From Branchiostoma floridae (lineage: Eukaryota; Chordata; Leptocardii; Amphioxiformes; Branchiostomatidae), in NCBI RefSeq assembly GCF_000003815.2, contig NC_049984.1, forward strand, positions 22,905,963 through 22,967,962: a DNA stretch of 62,000 nt, read 5' to 3'. A program made the translations under genes and the position numbers. The first letter of the stretch is position 1. Every line of letters starts with the position of its first letter. Positions 1 through 11,900 of the stretch are shown one piece after another. The notes under the pieces are model-generated. The model ran no database searches. It was not told the origin of the DNA and saw nothing but the letters and a program-made list of their open reading frames with translations.

Positions 1-1080
1 GGTCAGGCGCCTTCGCTGCTTGCTTGCGAGGGGACAGAAAATCCCGGGAAAATGTGTCCCCATTCTCGTAATACATTCAGTGAGGGGACAGGAAATCCTA
101 GGAAAATGTTTCCCCATTCTCGTAATACATTCTGTGAGGGGACAGGAAATCCTAGGAATATGTGTCCCCATTCATCTGTTGTAGTCATTCAGTGAGGGGA
201 CAGAAAATCCTAGGAAAATGTGTCCCCATTCTCGTAATACATTCAGCGAGGGGACAGAAAATCCTAGGAAAATGTGTCCCCATTCATCTGTTGCAGTCAT
301 TCAGTGAGGGGACAGAAAATCCTAGGAAAATGTGTCCCCATTCTCGTAATACATTCTGTGAGGGGACAGGAAATCCTAGAAAAACGTGTCCTAGGAATGT
401 GTCCCCATTCATCTGTTATAGTCATTCAGTGAGGGGACTGAAAATCCTAGCCTAGGAAAATGTGTCCCCATTCATCTGTTATAGTCATTCAGTGAGGGGA
501 CAGAAAATCCTAGGAAAATGTGTCCCCATTCTCGTAATACATTAAGCGAGGGAACTGAAAATCCTAGGAAAATGTGTCCCCCTTCATCTGTTATACATTC
601 CGTGGAAAATGTGTCCCCATTCTCGTTATACATTCAGCGAGGGGACAGAAAATCCCGGGAAAATGTGTCCTCATTCACCTGTTATACATTCCGTTAGGGG
701 ACAGAAAATCCTAGGAAAACGTGTCCCCATTCTCGTAATACATTAAGCAAGGGGACTGAAAATCCTAGGAAAATCTATCCCCATTCATTTGTTATACATT
801 CCGTGAGTGGACAGAAAATCCTAGGAAAAACTGTCCCCATTCTTGTAACACATTAAGCGAGGGAACTGAAAATCCTAGGAAAATGTGTCCCCATTCATCT
901 GTTATAGTCATTCAGTGAGGGGACAGAAAATCCTAGGAAAATCCGTCTCCATTCATCTGTTATAGTCATTCAGTGAGGGGACAGAAAATCCTAGGAAAAT
1001 CTGTCCCCATTCATCTGTTATAGTCATTCAGTGAGGGGACGGGAAATACTGGTTACCCCCGGGAAATATGTCCCATTCAC
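1..1080. repeat. Degenerate ~54-bp minisatellite
   Basis: About nineteen imperfect head-to-tail units carry a GAGGGGACAG core, a TCCTAGGA palindrome, a TGTGTCCCCATTC segment and an alternating tail (either CTCGTAATACATTCA or ATCTGTTATAGTCATTCA). The two tail types point to a higher-order unit of two monomers. Many monomers keep open frames, so short spurious ORFs arise on both strands; none looks like a real protein. The array runs off the left edge of the window, so its true length is unknown. Confidence 0.9.
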
Positions 1081-2535
1081 CCGTAAGGCATCGCCAAAAA
1101 GTCATATTTATTTGTTTTAGAAACATTGAAATTAATGTCAAGAGTTGTAGTTTCAAGTCGAGAAACAGGCTTCAAATTTGACCACAGTGAGACTAGTTGA
1201 CTTGTAGCTGATGGTCACCTTTGGGATATGTTAACCTGGAATCCCTACAAATGCCAAACTAATGAGCCTTCTGGTTCACTTAACGTTCATTTTCTTAAAC
1301 GTTGTGTTACGAGATATGTCTTTAAAAAAAACGGGAAAATATGTCCCCATTCTTGTAATACATTTAGTGAGGGGACAGAAAATCCCGGCTTAAACCCCGG
1401 GAAAATGTGTCCCTATTCATCTGTTATACATTAATTCAATAGGGGGCAGAGAATCCCGGCTGTGTGCTTTAATGTTGCTGTGGGCCTTCGTACTTTTTAG
1501 GCCACGCCCACCGTGTAAGGGGGACCGATTTTCCTGGGGTACACTCATTCCTGGAACACCTGCACGTACAATTCTACGGCGTGTCTGCGTGCTCCAAAAT
1601 CCGTCGGATTCCCTACGAATTCGTACGGAGGCGGTACTTACCACTTACTACTTACTAAGGTCCCGGACTGCCCACGTTTTGGCACTCAGACAGTATGTAT
1701 TTGAACGTACGGCGGGTTGTGTTTTACTGTGACCCGTCGCTTTAAATTAAAGACTCAACCGTATAAGCCCGGCTGAGGAAGCCCACATGCCCCGCTATCA
1801 GAGTTGATCAGGATATCTGATATCTTTCGCGAAATTTGTGTCGTCGATATTTTGTCTTATTTTGCCTTTTCAACAACATTACAATCCTTGATCGATTCAG
1901 TGAGGTTTAAAATTCTCATCATGCCACACTGACTTGATTTTATGCGGATGACATCCACGTGCGCAGTTTAATATTTCATTCATTTACAAATTAAAAAAAA
2001 AAGTTATGGAACATACTATGAATCATATAAAGAAGTTACAAAATAAGCAAAACTAACGTTATACCGTTATCATATATTAAATTGGAAAAAAAAATCGGAA
2101 AATGAATACTAATGAGCGAAACCTTCCAAAGTCAAAGAAGGACAAAAACAACAGCAACAAAGAAGTTCCTGCCTGGTACACCACGTTCTATGTGTTCGGT
2201 CATTTGTTCAACCTTCCTGACCACTTATAAATTTCATAAAGAAGGCAAATTTTTGTCCATACTTTTTAGATTTCGTTTCGCACGTTCTCATCAAGTTTTG
2301 AGTTGTCCATAAAATGTCATGAATATAATGAAATTGGTATATCAAGTGACACTGTGCTCATAACCCCGATTTCCATTTTCTCCATTCTTACACACCATAA
2401 GCGAAATACGAACCGCATCTGTTTTTAGCCATGTCCTTTGGAGACTACATTTTACCAAATTTATCACGTTTTTTACGTTCCATGGCGTCAAAAAGTCATC
2501 TGAGCCAAAGAACTTGTCATCGTACATCCCCATTT
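1081..2535. other. Spacer with stray minisatellite copies
   Basis: No gene is supported. Two stray copies of the left-edge minisatellite lie at about 1337-1460. The 1480-1740 stretch is richer in CpG and holds a small inverted repeat around TACGAATTCGTA, but no convincing exon. 1800-2530 is AT-rich and featureless. Confidence 0.55.
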
Positions 2536-2724
2536 ACTCTCCAAGCAGAGGTTAGGCTCCGGCTGTTTTTTGCCGTTTATTTTAGGCGTTTTCATCAAGC
2601 TTTTTGTTTTTTTACCGTTTTCGCGGCCGCGAGACATCAAGAAATAGGTACAAAATAGAAAGCCCGGTGAAAACGCCTAAAAAACGCCAAAAAACAACCA
2701 GAGCCTAACCTCTGCTTGGAGAGT
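2536..2724. mobile_element. 189-bp hairpin element, copy 1
   Basis: The two arms are inverted copies starting ACTCTCCAAGCAGAGGTTAG, with the similarity running about 70 bp inward (AGGCGTTTTCA near the centre of both arms). A related hairpin sits at 24801-24988. It has no coding capacity and is most simply a MITE. It ends 195 bp before the first ATG of the WW-FHA gene. Confidence 0.75.
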
Positions 2725-2793
2725 ACACCCCCATGAAATGTGTGGTATGGACTGTTTGTCTTTTTACACCTCCGGAATGCTGGGATATCTGTC

Positions 2794-2804
2794 ATGGCCG
2801 CCAT
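2794..2804. promoter_or_regulatory. Palindromic YY1-type site
   Basis: ATGGCCGCCAT reads as a YY1-like ATGGCGGC-type core on both strands, 115 bp upstream of the first-exon ATG at 2919. YY1 sites near starts are common in metazoan housekeeping promoters. No TATA box is seen close by. Assignment rests on motif match only. Confidence 0.35.
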
Positions 2805-2918
2805 TGTCGAAAAGAAAACGCAGTTTTCTCTGTGATTTTCTCCAGATTTCTCCTGTACCGGGAACTCTAACTCCGCCACAATTCTCCTGACGTGGTCATT
2901 TAGAACTTAGAGCTCACG

Positions 2919-2973
2919 ATGTCGGGCTATGACTACGGAGATGTGTGTGATATGGACATATCCGACAGCGAAG
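2919..2973 (+). CDS. WW-FHA gene, first coding exon (upstream form)
   Basis: The ATG opens an 18-codon acidic peptide, MSGYDYGDVCDMDISDSE, and ends in phase 1 at a strong donor (G|GTAAGG). Joining to 7742 makes the split codon GAC, giving an SDSEDSPGP reading that flows naturally. I prefer this start for its distance from a plausible promoter and its acidic continuity. It competes with the exon at 5007. Confidence 0.65.
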
Positions 2974-5900
2974 GTAAGGCTAGAAGATAGCGGCGTGGAC
3001 CGTCAGAACAACGCTAGACGGGTCGCTCTTTGACGGCGCCGCCTTCATATTTACAACTTTTGGTAAACTTTACCGTCAACAAAATTCCATTTTTATAGGG
3101 TAAACCTTACCCGTGGAGTAACATGTGCTAGATACTGGCGTGTACTCCTCATATTTTTGCTGACAGCGAAAGGGCTGGGCATGTTTTGGTCAGATAAATT
3201 TTCTAGCGGTCAGAATATAACGTGGAAAAATTATGATTATAATTTTACCTATGGCATAATAGACAGGGATGTCGCACAATAAGGCTCTTTACGATGTCTA
3301 ATTAGACCAACTCGTCCCAACACTGTTGTCAGATCAGCTAGAGTTAAGGTTAGCGTTGACTAGGCAGAGTTGGTCACGAAAAATAGGAGGTCAGATTCTC
3401 GGTGATCCCGCTTTTGGCTCTTTAGAAAAAAAATTGATCCAAACCACGGCTGCCATGACCAGATGACCTAAATGTTATGATAAAGAATGTCCTAGTCGAT
3501 AGTTGACCGCCTTGTTTTGTTAACGTCAAAGGGGAAGGACATAGTGTGGCAGACAAGTGGTTGATATTTTATCTGGGGAGATACTGAAAGACGGAATACC
3601 AAGTAATACCACGTAATACCAGGTTAAACATCACGGAACTCAAATATTTTGTGTGCATATGTGTTCCCACACATATAAACCAAACATTTTGTGGTTTATA
3701 GGCTTTAGAATTATATTTTTGCCTAAGAATTCCGCTAACAAAACGCCGTGCACCGCTGCCCCGCGCGGCATGATAGCGCTGGCGGGCCGGGTCAATCAAC
3801 AACACGGTTCTTCTTCTTCCGGTATTAAATGTCCAACTGCCGATGAGTCGGCATTGATTGACTAGTGTTTCAAACACTTATGTTTTATTCTTGAAAAAAA
3901 ACAACAACCTTATACACGTAGTTGGAACATTCAACAACATAATTGTACCAGCGTTGTCGTCGTGTTGCATGTTGTAACTTGTAACGTTAAACCGCTGGAG
4001 ATTTTGCGGCACAAGCATGTCACTACCCTGAGACCGACCTGATAGAAATGAGAATCAAAAGCAACTAATGGGCCCGGACGTGACGAAATGACTAAAATAC
4101 AACTGTTTGAAACACTGCAAAGATAAACTAGGGCACGATGTTGCCAATTTGACAAACATTCACGTGTCGCGGCTCGCCGTGTTGTTGATGTGACCCGGCC
4201 TGCCAGCGCTATCAAATATCATGCCGCGCGGGGCAGCGGCAGTTTGCCACCGGAATTCTTTGGCAAAAATATTATTTTTAAGCCCATAAACTACAAATTA
4301 TTTGGTTTACATATGTGGGGAACACATATGTACACATAATATTTGAGTTCCTTGATGTTTAACCCGGTATTACGTGGTATTACTTGGTATTCCGTCTTTC
4401 AGTACTACTAGGGGTGGCGCACGCCGGTTGAAACCCTTTACGAGGTCGAAAAACACTGAAAATGGGTCAACTTCACCGCCTTCAAACAGATATTTATCAA
4501 AGTAAATGTGTTTAAAATTTAGTATCAGTAGTTGAATAAAGTCTTTCTCTTACCATTTGTGCAATTTTTATTAAAATACCTTGAATAGTAAGCGAGAAAT
4601 GGCCCATCGGGCGACGCGAGTTTCGTCCGCGGGGCCCCGCGCACCCCGCGCCCGCGCCGACCTGCCCGGCGATCCGTCATCACTTGGAGCTCATTTCCCG
4701 ATGACGTGTACACAACAGCCAAAAAAGCTAGCCACCAATTTGTAGCCAACAATACGAGCTTCAAAATGACTACTGCCCATCGAAGCTACGACCTCCGAGT
4801 CAAAAAATATCCGCAATTTAAACTTTAAAAGTGAAATATCTCTCGAAGTTACCTCCCTAAAAATTTTCAAGGGCATCGATTTTCTAAAAATTCAGAAGTT
4901 TGCCGTCATTTTGGTACTAGATTCGCATATTTCTGACCACAAATGGTGCTAGAAACATGGGGCTACATTTACCATACCTCGGCGAGTTTGGAGAAAGAAA
5001 TCCAAGATGGCGGACGCCGGCGGCGACGATGACGCACGCTACCTTCCGGGTGCGATTCCCGCGGCATCCGACGTCACTGCGACCGCTGATACCTCCCAAA
5101 ATCCAGGTAATATATTTCTTCAACATTTTTATGGAATATTTAGATAGTTAACGGCTATTTTGTTGTAGATTTTGCCGTATGAATATTGGTAAATACTGTA
5201 CTCAAATACGTGTACATATACTACAGCATAGCTTGGTCTCAGAAGATCGTTTTCTAGCTCAGACACTGTGTTTACGTTGATTTTTGCGGGAGAATACGGG
5301 CGATAAATTATTCTGAAGGTCCCTTTAGTAATGTTATGCCACTTTTTCATCTTCTTGTCACTTTTTGATATCGTAAGCCAAGATAAAAATCCGTGGCTTC
5401 CAATTGGAAGGGGGAGGGGTGTGTCACAAGTTGTATGTTTTGTTTGGCATGCATGCATCGAGCTACGACAATTTTTTCCTTTATGTTTAGATTTGGAATT
5501 TGTCTTAGCTTTCTTGGTTGACTCCATTCCTTGTGACATTTCTTTTTTCATATCAATATCTATATCATGATAATAAATGTGTGTATTACGGTGTATATAG
5601 CTGTGCATATATTGTTTTATGTATATCAGTATGAAATTGTAAGTATATTTTTATGTAATGCTAAATTCTTTTATTGTTGGTTAAATATTCTAAGTTACAC
5701 TATCCTGGTTGGGTTGTGAATGTTGCTCAGAAATCTAAGTTGCCTTTTCTTGTTCAACTTTATAGGAAACACAAAACCAATTGGGGAGGCGTGTGAAGAG
5801 GCAGGCATCACACTTGATGTTCTCCTCACTGCTCCAATTCTACTGAAACAAGCCAGGACCAAGCCTCCATGAACCATCCAGTGCAGTCCACATCACATGA

Positions 5901-8900
5901 TGCTGACCATCAGACCTTTGAGGAAGAAGATGTGTCAAGGCTCAATGCCCAGTTTGCCATCAAACCAGCAAAGTGCAAACAGTGAAGATGAAGTATTCGG
6001 AAGTGTTACAGAAACACCTGAGGGGAACACGGAGAGTGATGAAGAGGACTGTTTCACTGATACGGACTCTGAGTTAGATTGGAGTGAATTGGATTTAGTG
6101 AGAATGATAGTGAGGAGGAGGAAGACGAAGAAGAAAGGGAAGATGAGGATATCACTGTGAAGCAGTCCACTGTGACTGCTGTACCAACCTGAAAAAGAAA
6201 AAAAATTGAGTGAGAACATGTTAGAATATTTACTGCACTGTTGGCTATAGACAATGTATCTGTGATTAACTTGCTGGTAAAATGATGAGCAGATAGATTC
6301 TTACTAAGAATTCAGCTTGTCTAAAACTAAGCCCAGGGTAGGGAAATCTGTTCTGGCTGTCAAAGGTGATACTAGTACTTGCATAATTCATTATATGGTC
6401 ATACGCAGTAAAAAAATCACATGATGTCAGAAAACTCATATTTAATGATAAAATACATCAATTCTGATAGCATATTTGGATTCAGCAGGTGCCAAAACCC
6501 CCTAGGAGTAAAGTTTGTAGAGTTTGATCAAAGTAGTAATGAAATATTGTAATTACGCATATTTAATGAGGGGACTTAGAAATTATCGCGCCCGAAATCT
6601 CGTTTAAGGTCATAAAACCATACTTCTTGTTGAAATGTGTCAATTTTGATATCATATTTGGATTCAGCAGGTCCCAAAACCCCCAGAATGCAAGCTTTGC
6701 TGAAATTGATCAAAGCATGTTAGAAATACATTGAGTTCGCATATTTAATGAGGGGACTTAGACGTTTTCGCGACTAGCTTGTTTGGCGCACTGCCTCTGA
6801 AATGTCAATATTTGCTATAGTTCAGGATTACGTAGCTCGGTAAATAATGATACGAGGTGACTGTTTTTTGTACAAGAGTTAATATCACCACATTAAAGTC
6901 TTTTAAAGGTGAATTGCTGGCTTTGTGATGTTCTGTTGTCGATATATAACAGTATGAAAAAACAATAGAAATGGCATATCTAAGAAATCCGTAAAATCGG
7001 AGGCTCGAAATTGAAACTTAAATTGCCAATATCTCAGCTATACAACATCCAATTCACTTCAAACAAATACCATTTTGTTTCTTTCAGTGAGCTCTTTCTG
7101 AATAACTTAATTGTGACTGGCATACAACAATTTTAATTTTTTGTCCAACACCCCTAGTACTACCGTTTTATCTGTGTTATTGTTATGCTCACCAGCCAAA
7201 AAATGCACATTTCAATGTGAAATGCTAAGTACTGTAAGAATTCAGAGGGGCGAGTAAGAACAGAAATAAACAAACATGCCGACACCGGGGATCGAACCTC
7301 GGGGCGGCAGATTACAAATTCAACGTGCAAACCACAACACCAAAAGCTCTAGAGCCGTTGGCGTGGTCAGTTTGGCAGCGCTTAAACACCACTGTTATGT
7401 AGTACGTGTCGTCAAAAGTTTACTGTTGAAATTTTCAGGGCCTTAGTTAACTAAGTGTCAGTCCATGTTGATTTCATCATATTATGGATGACATCTGCAC
7501 AATATTAATCCATTTCTAAAAAGAAAGTTTTCAACCACTTAGATTTCATGATGAAGGCAACTTTTCTTTTTTTCACCTTTTTTTTATTCACACGCTCACA
7601 GCGATCAGTTTCGGGATTTTCAGAAGATGTCATCCATGTAATTGAATAAGTGTAACTGTTGCCTTTTAATTAGTATCTGTGTATTTGTGTTAATATACAT
7701 GATAAACAACACCAACAGTGTACTTCTTGTCTCTTCCCCAGACTCTCCAGGTCCCATGATGCCATCAGACCCAGGGGGGTCCCCCCCTCCCCTCCCGGCA
7801 GGACCTCCCCCCAGGCCATCACAACCACCCCCTCCACCAGTTCAGGTCGCAGCAAGACAAGGGGGGACCACTGAAACTGGCTCAGGTAAGGACATCTTGA
7901 CTTGTTGTTTTTGCTGTCATTTCTCATATCATTATCTCATTGTTTGCTTTGTTTAAGTACAGTAAAATGCTTATATGCTTATACTAGAGGGTCAAATAAT
8001 CAAGGTTTGCAATGCCAACAAAACAGAAGTGTCTAAGGATACCCCAAAAGGAAGAAGACTTGAGAGGATAGCTTTGCAAAAGAAGCATTTTTATATATGT
8101 TTACCTTCGAACAAAGAAGGGAAACATATTGTTCTTGCTCTGTTTCTTCTTTCCTTCTGAACCAGATGGTCGTCACCGGTGTTACTGCCTGGTAAAATAG
8201 TATACACCCTGTGGTGTTTAAAGAACTTAAGGCCACGCCAATTTAATTTCTTGGTTCACGGATTCGCTCGCTCCTATTTTTTGGGAAAAAAAATAGAAAT
8301 AAAAACTACCACTCAGCAAATTTTTACCATTAACGAAACCATTCACCAACTTTCTGGTGTAGCAAATTGGCCTTTATATCATAAGCTCATTAAAATGTGG
8401 ATATTATTATTGCAGTTATATTTTTCATTCATGAAGAAAGGGACAAACATAAAAACTGATACTACTTTTGTTATTTTCAACGAACAGGTGCTGTTACTGT
8501 ACAGTGATAGTGTTTTTGTACTTTTTTCAAGCTGAAAACTTTTTCTCCTTTATGTTTTGGATTAGCCCTTACCTTTACCCCAATCATTTTCCAATTTTTA
8601 TTTTTATTTTATTTCGCCCTTTCGCTCAATATTTTTTATGAAAAAATCCGTGAACCAAGAAATTAAATTGGTGTGGCCTAAGATTAGATTGCATTATGTA
8701 GCAAGTGTGAGGACAAAGCTGGAGGGGCTGAACACCATATACTTAGTACTGTATATGATTATTATGAATCTGTAAATGTAAGAAGAAACAGCAGTAATTT
8801 GTAAGGCTTGACCATGTGAAGGTAGACATGATGCCTTTGCTTGCAAATGTTATGTTTCTAGTGAAATTTAATATTTTTTTTAGATTCTGCCCCTCTCTTC

Positions 8901-11900
8901 CAATTTTTGTCTTTTCCCAAGTTGTCCTTGTGTTATGTTGTGTATTTCATCCTTCATTGTTGAAAATGATGTCAGTTGAGTTGACATTCATCAAGTAGCT
9001 CCCAGGAACCAATCACGCTCCCTGTACCATACAGGTAACTACTCCAGCCAATCATGTTCCCTGTACCATACAGGTAACTTCTCCAAGCCAATCATGTTCC
9101 CTGTACCATACAGGTAACTTCTCCAAGCCAATCGTATTCCCTGTACCACACAGGTAACTTCTCCAAGCCAATCATATTCCCTGTACCACACAGGTAAGTT
9201 TTCCAAGCCAATCATATTCCTTGTACCACACAGGTAACTTCTCCAAGCCAGCCGGTTGGTCAGATGTGCCCAAAGAGTTGATGAAATTAGGCTGGCGGAA
9301 GCTGTGGAGTAAACAGAAGCAACGTCCATACTTCTTCAACAAGAAAACCAAGAAGGCTACTTGGAAGATGCCAGAAGTAGTGAGTTCTTACTTGTAAAGG
9401 ATGTATGTAGTCAAACCTGTCCATAGCGGCCACTCAAGGGACTGGAGAAATGTGGCCACTATAGAGAAAATGCTGATCAATTGACCACGAGCAATAAGTT
9501 ACACATGATTTCAGTACCCACTGATCTTTCTCACCAAGTAACATTGTCTTGATCATCTCAAAATTTAACTGACCCTACCAAAGTCAAATCTGCTGTAAAT
9601 GATTGATATTGCCACGTGCGATGTTGGTAAATTATTTGACAAAGATACTTGCAGTCTAACTCAACGTTCAAGGCATGCATACATGTACCTTCTGTTAAGA
9701 TGATTGAAGGAGAGGGTTGGGGTTTACCATCTCAATACTGTACCCTAGACACAGTGAATAACAACACACTACCTTTACACTCCCACAAAAAGGCTATGGC
9801 GAGTATGGGACAACCTTTTTCTTTTATTCTATTAGACATGAGAAATACCTGCACAGGTCCAATTTACCTGCACCAAGTTCAGGGCTCGAAATACCACCTG
9901 CATATGCAGGTTAGTGCAGGTAAAATGGTGTCTACCTGCACCTAACCTGCACAGGTCCATGTACTGGGTTTTATACATAAATGTCCTATGATGTAGGTGT
10001 ATGTGGATTGTTATTAGCTGCATTGAATGTTACCACCTATAAAGTATAAAAGAAAAAAAAAAGAAATGGTTCCTGAACAACTTAAGTATGATCTATACTT
10101 CCTAAATTCAGAGTGGTGCAGGTAAAATATGTCTGGTGCAGGTAATTTTCAATGCCACCTGCACCAGTGCAGGTATGCAGAAAAAAGTATTTTGAGCCCG
10201 TAATTGCGTAAATGGTGTTTCTAGCACAAAAATTACTATAACTCTCCTATTTTCCACCCTGACTGCAGCCTCAGAAGGATTCCAGTGCAATCTCCAGCCT
10301 GATCGATGCCTACGGGTCATCAGATGAAGAAGAGGAGGAAGGCAGGCAGAGTAAAAGGAAAAGAAAAGGTAGAGATAATCTGTGTTTTTACTTGACTCAA
10401 AATAGTTGCTAAACAGTATGTTTTTTTTGTAGTCCTGTGGATGATAAAATGAATAGGCCACCAAACTAGAAAGGCCGACATTTGCTTGAGAGCAAATACA
10501 GCATATTTCAGCCATCTCCTTCCCCAAGCAACAATGGACTATTCCAAAATCACCCATGTGCAAAAATGGAACTCTTCTGCTTAAGATGACTAAGGCCCCG
10601 TTCATGATACAAAAAATGAAACGGTTCTATCGGTTACTATCGGTTAGGCCAGCTGAAACGGATAAGTTTTGTCATCATGGACGGTCCGAAACGGATCTGA
10701 AGCGATAGGAAACGGTTTGTTCGGAACCTCCTCGCGAGGTAGTATTGAAACGGTTTCTTCCTTATCCGGAATTGCGAATTTGTATCATGAACGCAAAAGC
10801 GGCGCGATCCGTTTTACATCCGGGCATGTGCGTTCATATTTAGTGGCGCCACGGTGCAAAAGTACAATTTCTAACCTGTCATTCGGGTGTTTCGGCCGCG
10901 TTTTCAATCGTACGATTCGTTTCTATAATCGGGCCGCCTCTTGGTCGACTGAGGAGCTAGCATTCCTGATATCGTAAGGGGAATGTGTCAGGAGATCCAG
11001 TGGAAATGTCATAGCATGGCATATATCGGGACCACAATGTTTTCAGAGGCATTTCCAAGGTCATAACAGAACCCAGCTTCGAATTCAGTAAGACATTGGT
11101 TCAATTTCGATCAAAGACCAATAATCTGACACAGAACTACAAGTTTGGGCAAGATCACAACAACCTCAGGGGTCAGAGGTCGCGTTACCTTGCCTTTTCA
11201 AGGAACTGAAACGGTTTGCAAGTTTGCATCGTGAACGCAAAATGCAAACCGTTTCCTGTCGTTTGCTGTCGGATTTCCAGGCCTAACCGATAGAACCGTT
11301 TCATTTTTTGTATCATGAACGGGGCCTAAGCATCCTAAGCTACTAATTACACGTATGGGCAAAAATGAATCGTACAACCCCCTTCCCTGCAAGAATGGAC
11401 TCAAGTGCACCCAATGTAGTAAGATAGACCAGTCCAAAAACACTTCCGCTAAGAAATGGAATTTTGAATCATCAGCCGTCCAAAACTGAAAGAAATCCCC
11501 CCCCTTTGCAAGAATGGACTCTACCTGTTATACCCCTGTGCAAAGTGGAGCGATCCAAAAATACATCTGCTAAAATAGGACTTTGACATACTAGTAATCA
11601 CCAAAGTCCAGAAATACATGGCCTTTTCTATAATAAGCAACCCAGTCCAAAACTGAATTTTTTTAATAGTCCCCTGTGCATGAATGGACTCATCCATATT
11701 ACATCAGGCTTGCTGATTGGCTGCCGAATCCTCAGGTACAGTCTTCAGGTGGGGTCAAGTTCCATTCAACAAATGGAGTTCGGAATCATCACCCATGTCC
11801 AAAAATGAAGTTTTTAAAAATCCCCCCTATGTGCAAAAATGGACTGTCCCAGCAGTAGCCATATGTCAAGTGGATCAGTGCAAAAACACTTCCGCTAAAA

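Noticed and set aside
1-1080. CRISPR-like array of regular repeats
   Set aside because: Units abut with no unique spacers and drift in sequence, and the genes are spliced and eukaryotic.
5129-5608. 159-codon minus-strand ORF (Lys/Ser/Tyr-rich)
   Set aside because: Low-complexity AT-rich intronic sequence with no recognisable domain or splice sites.
10108-10605. 165-codon minus-strand ORF
   Set aside because: It spans a MITE end, an intron and the antisense of the linker exon; no homology or splice logic.
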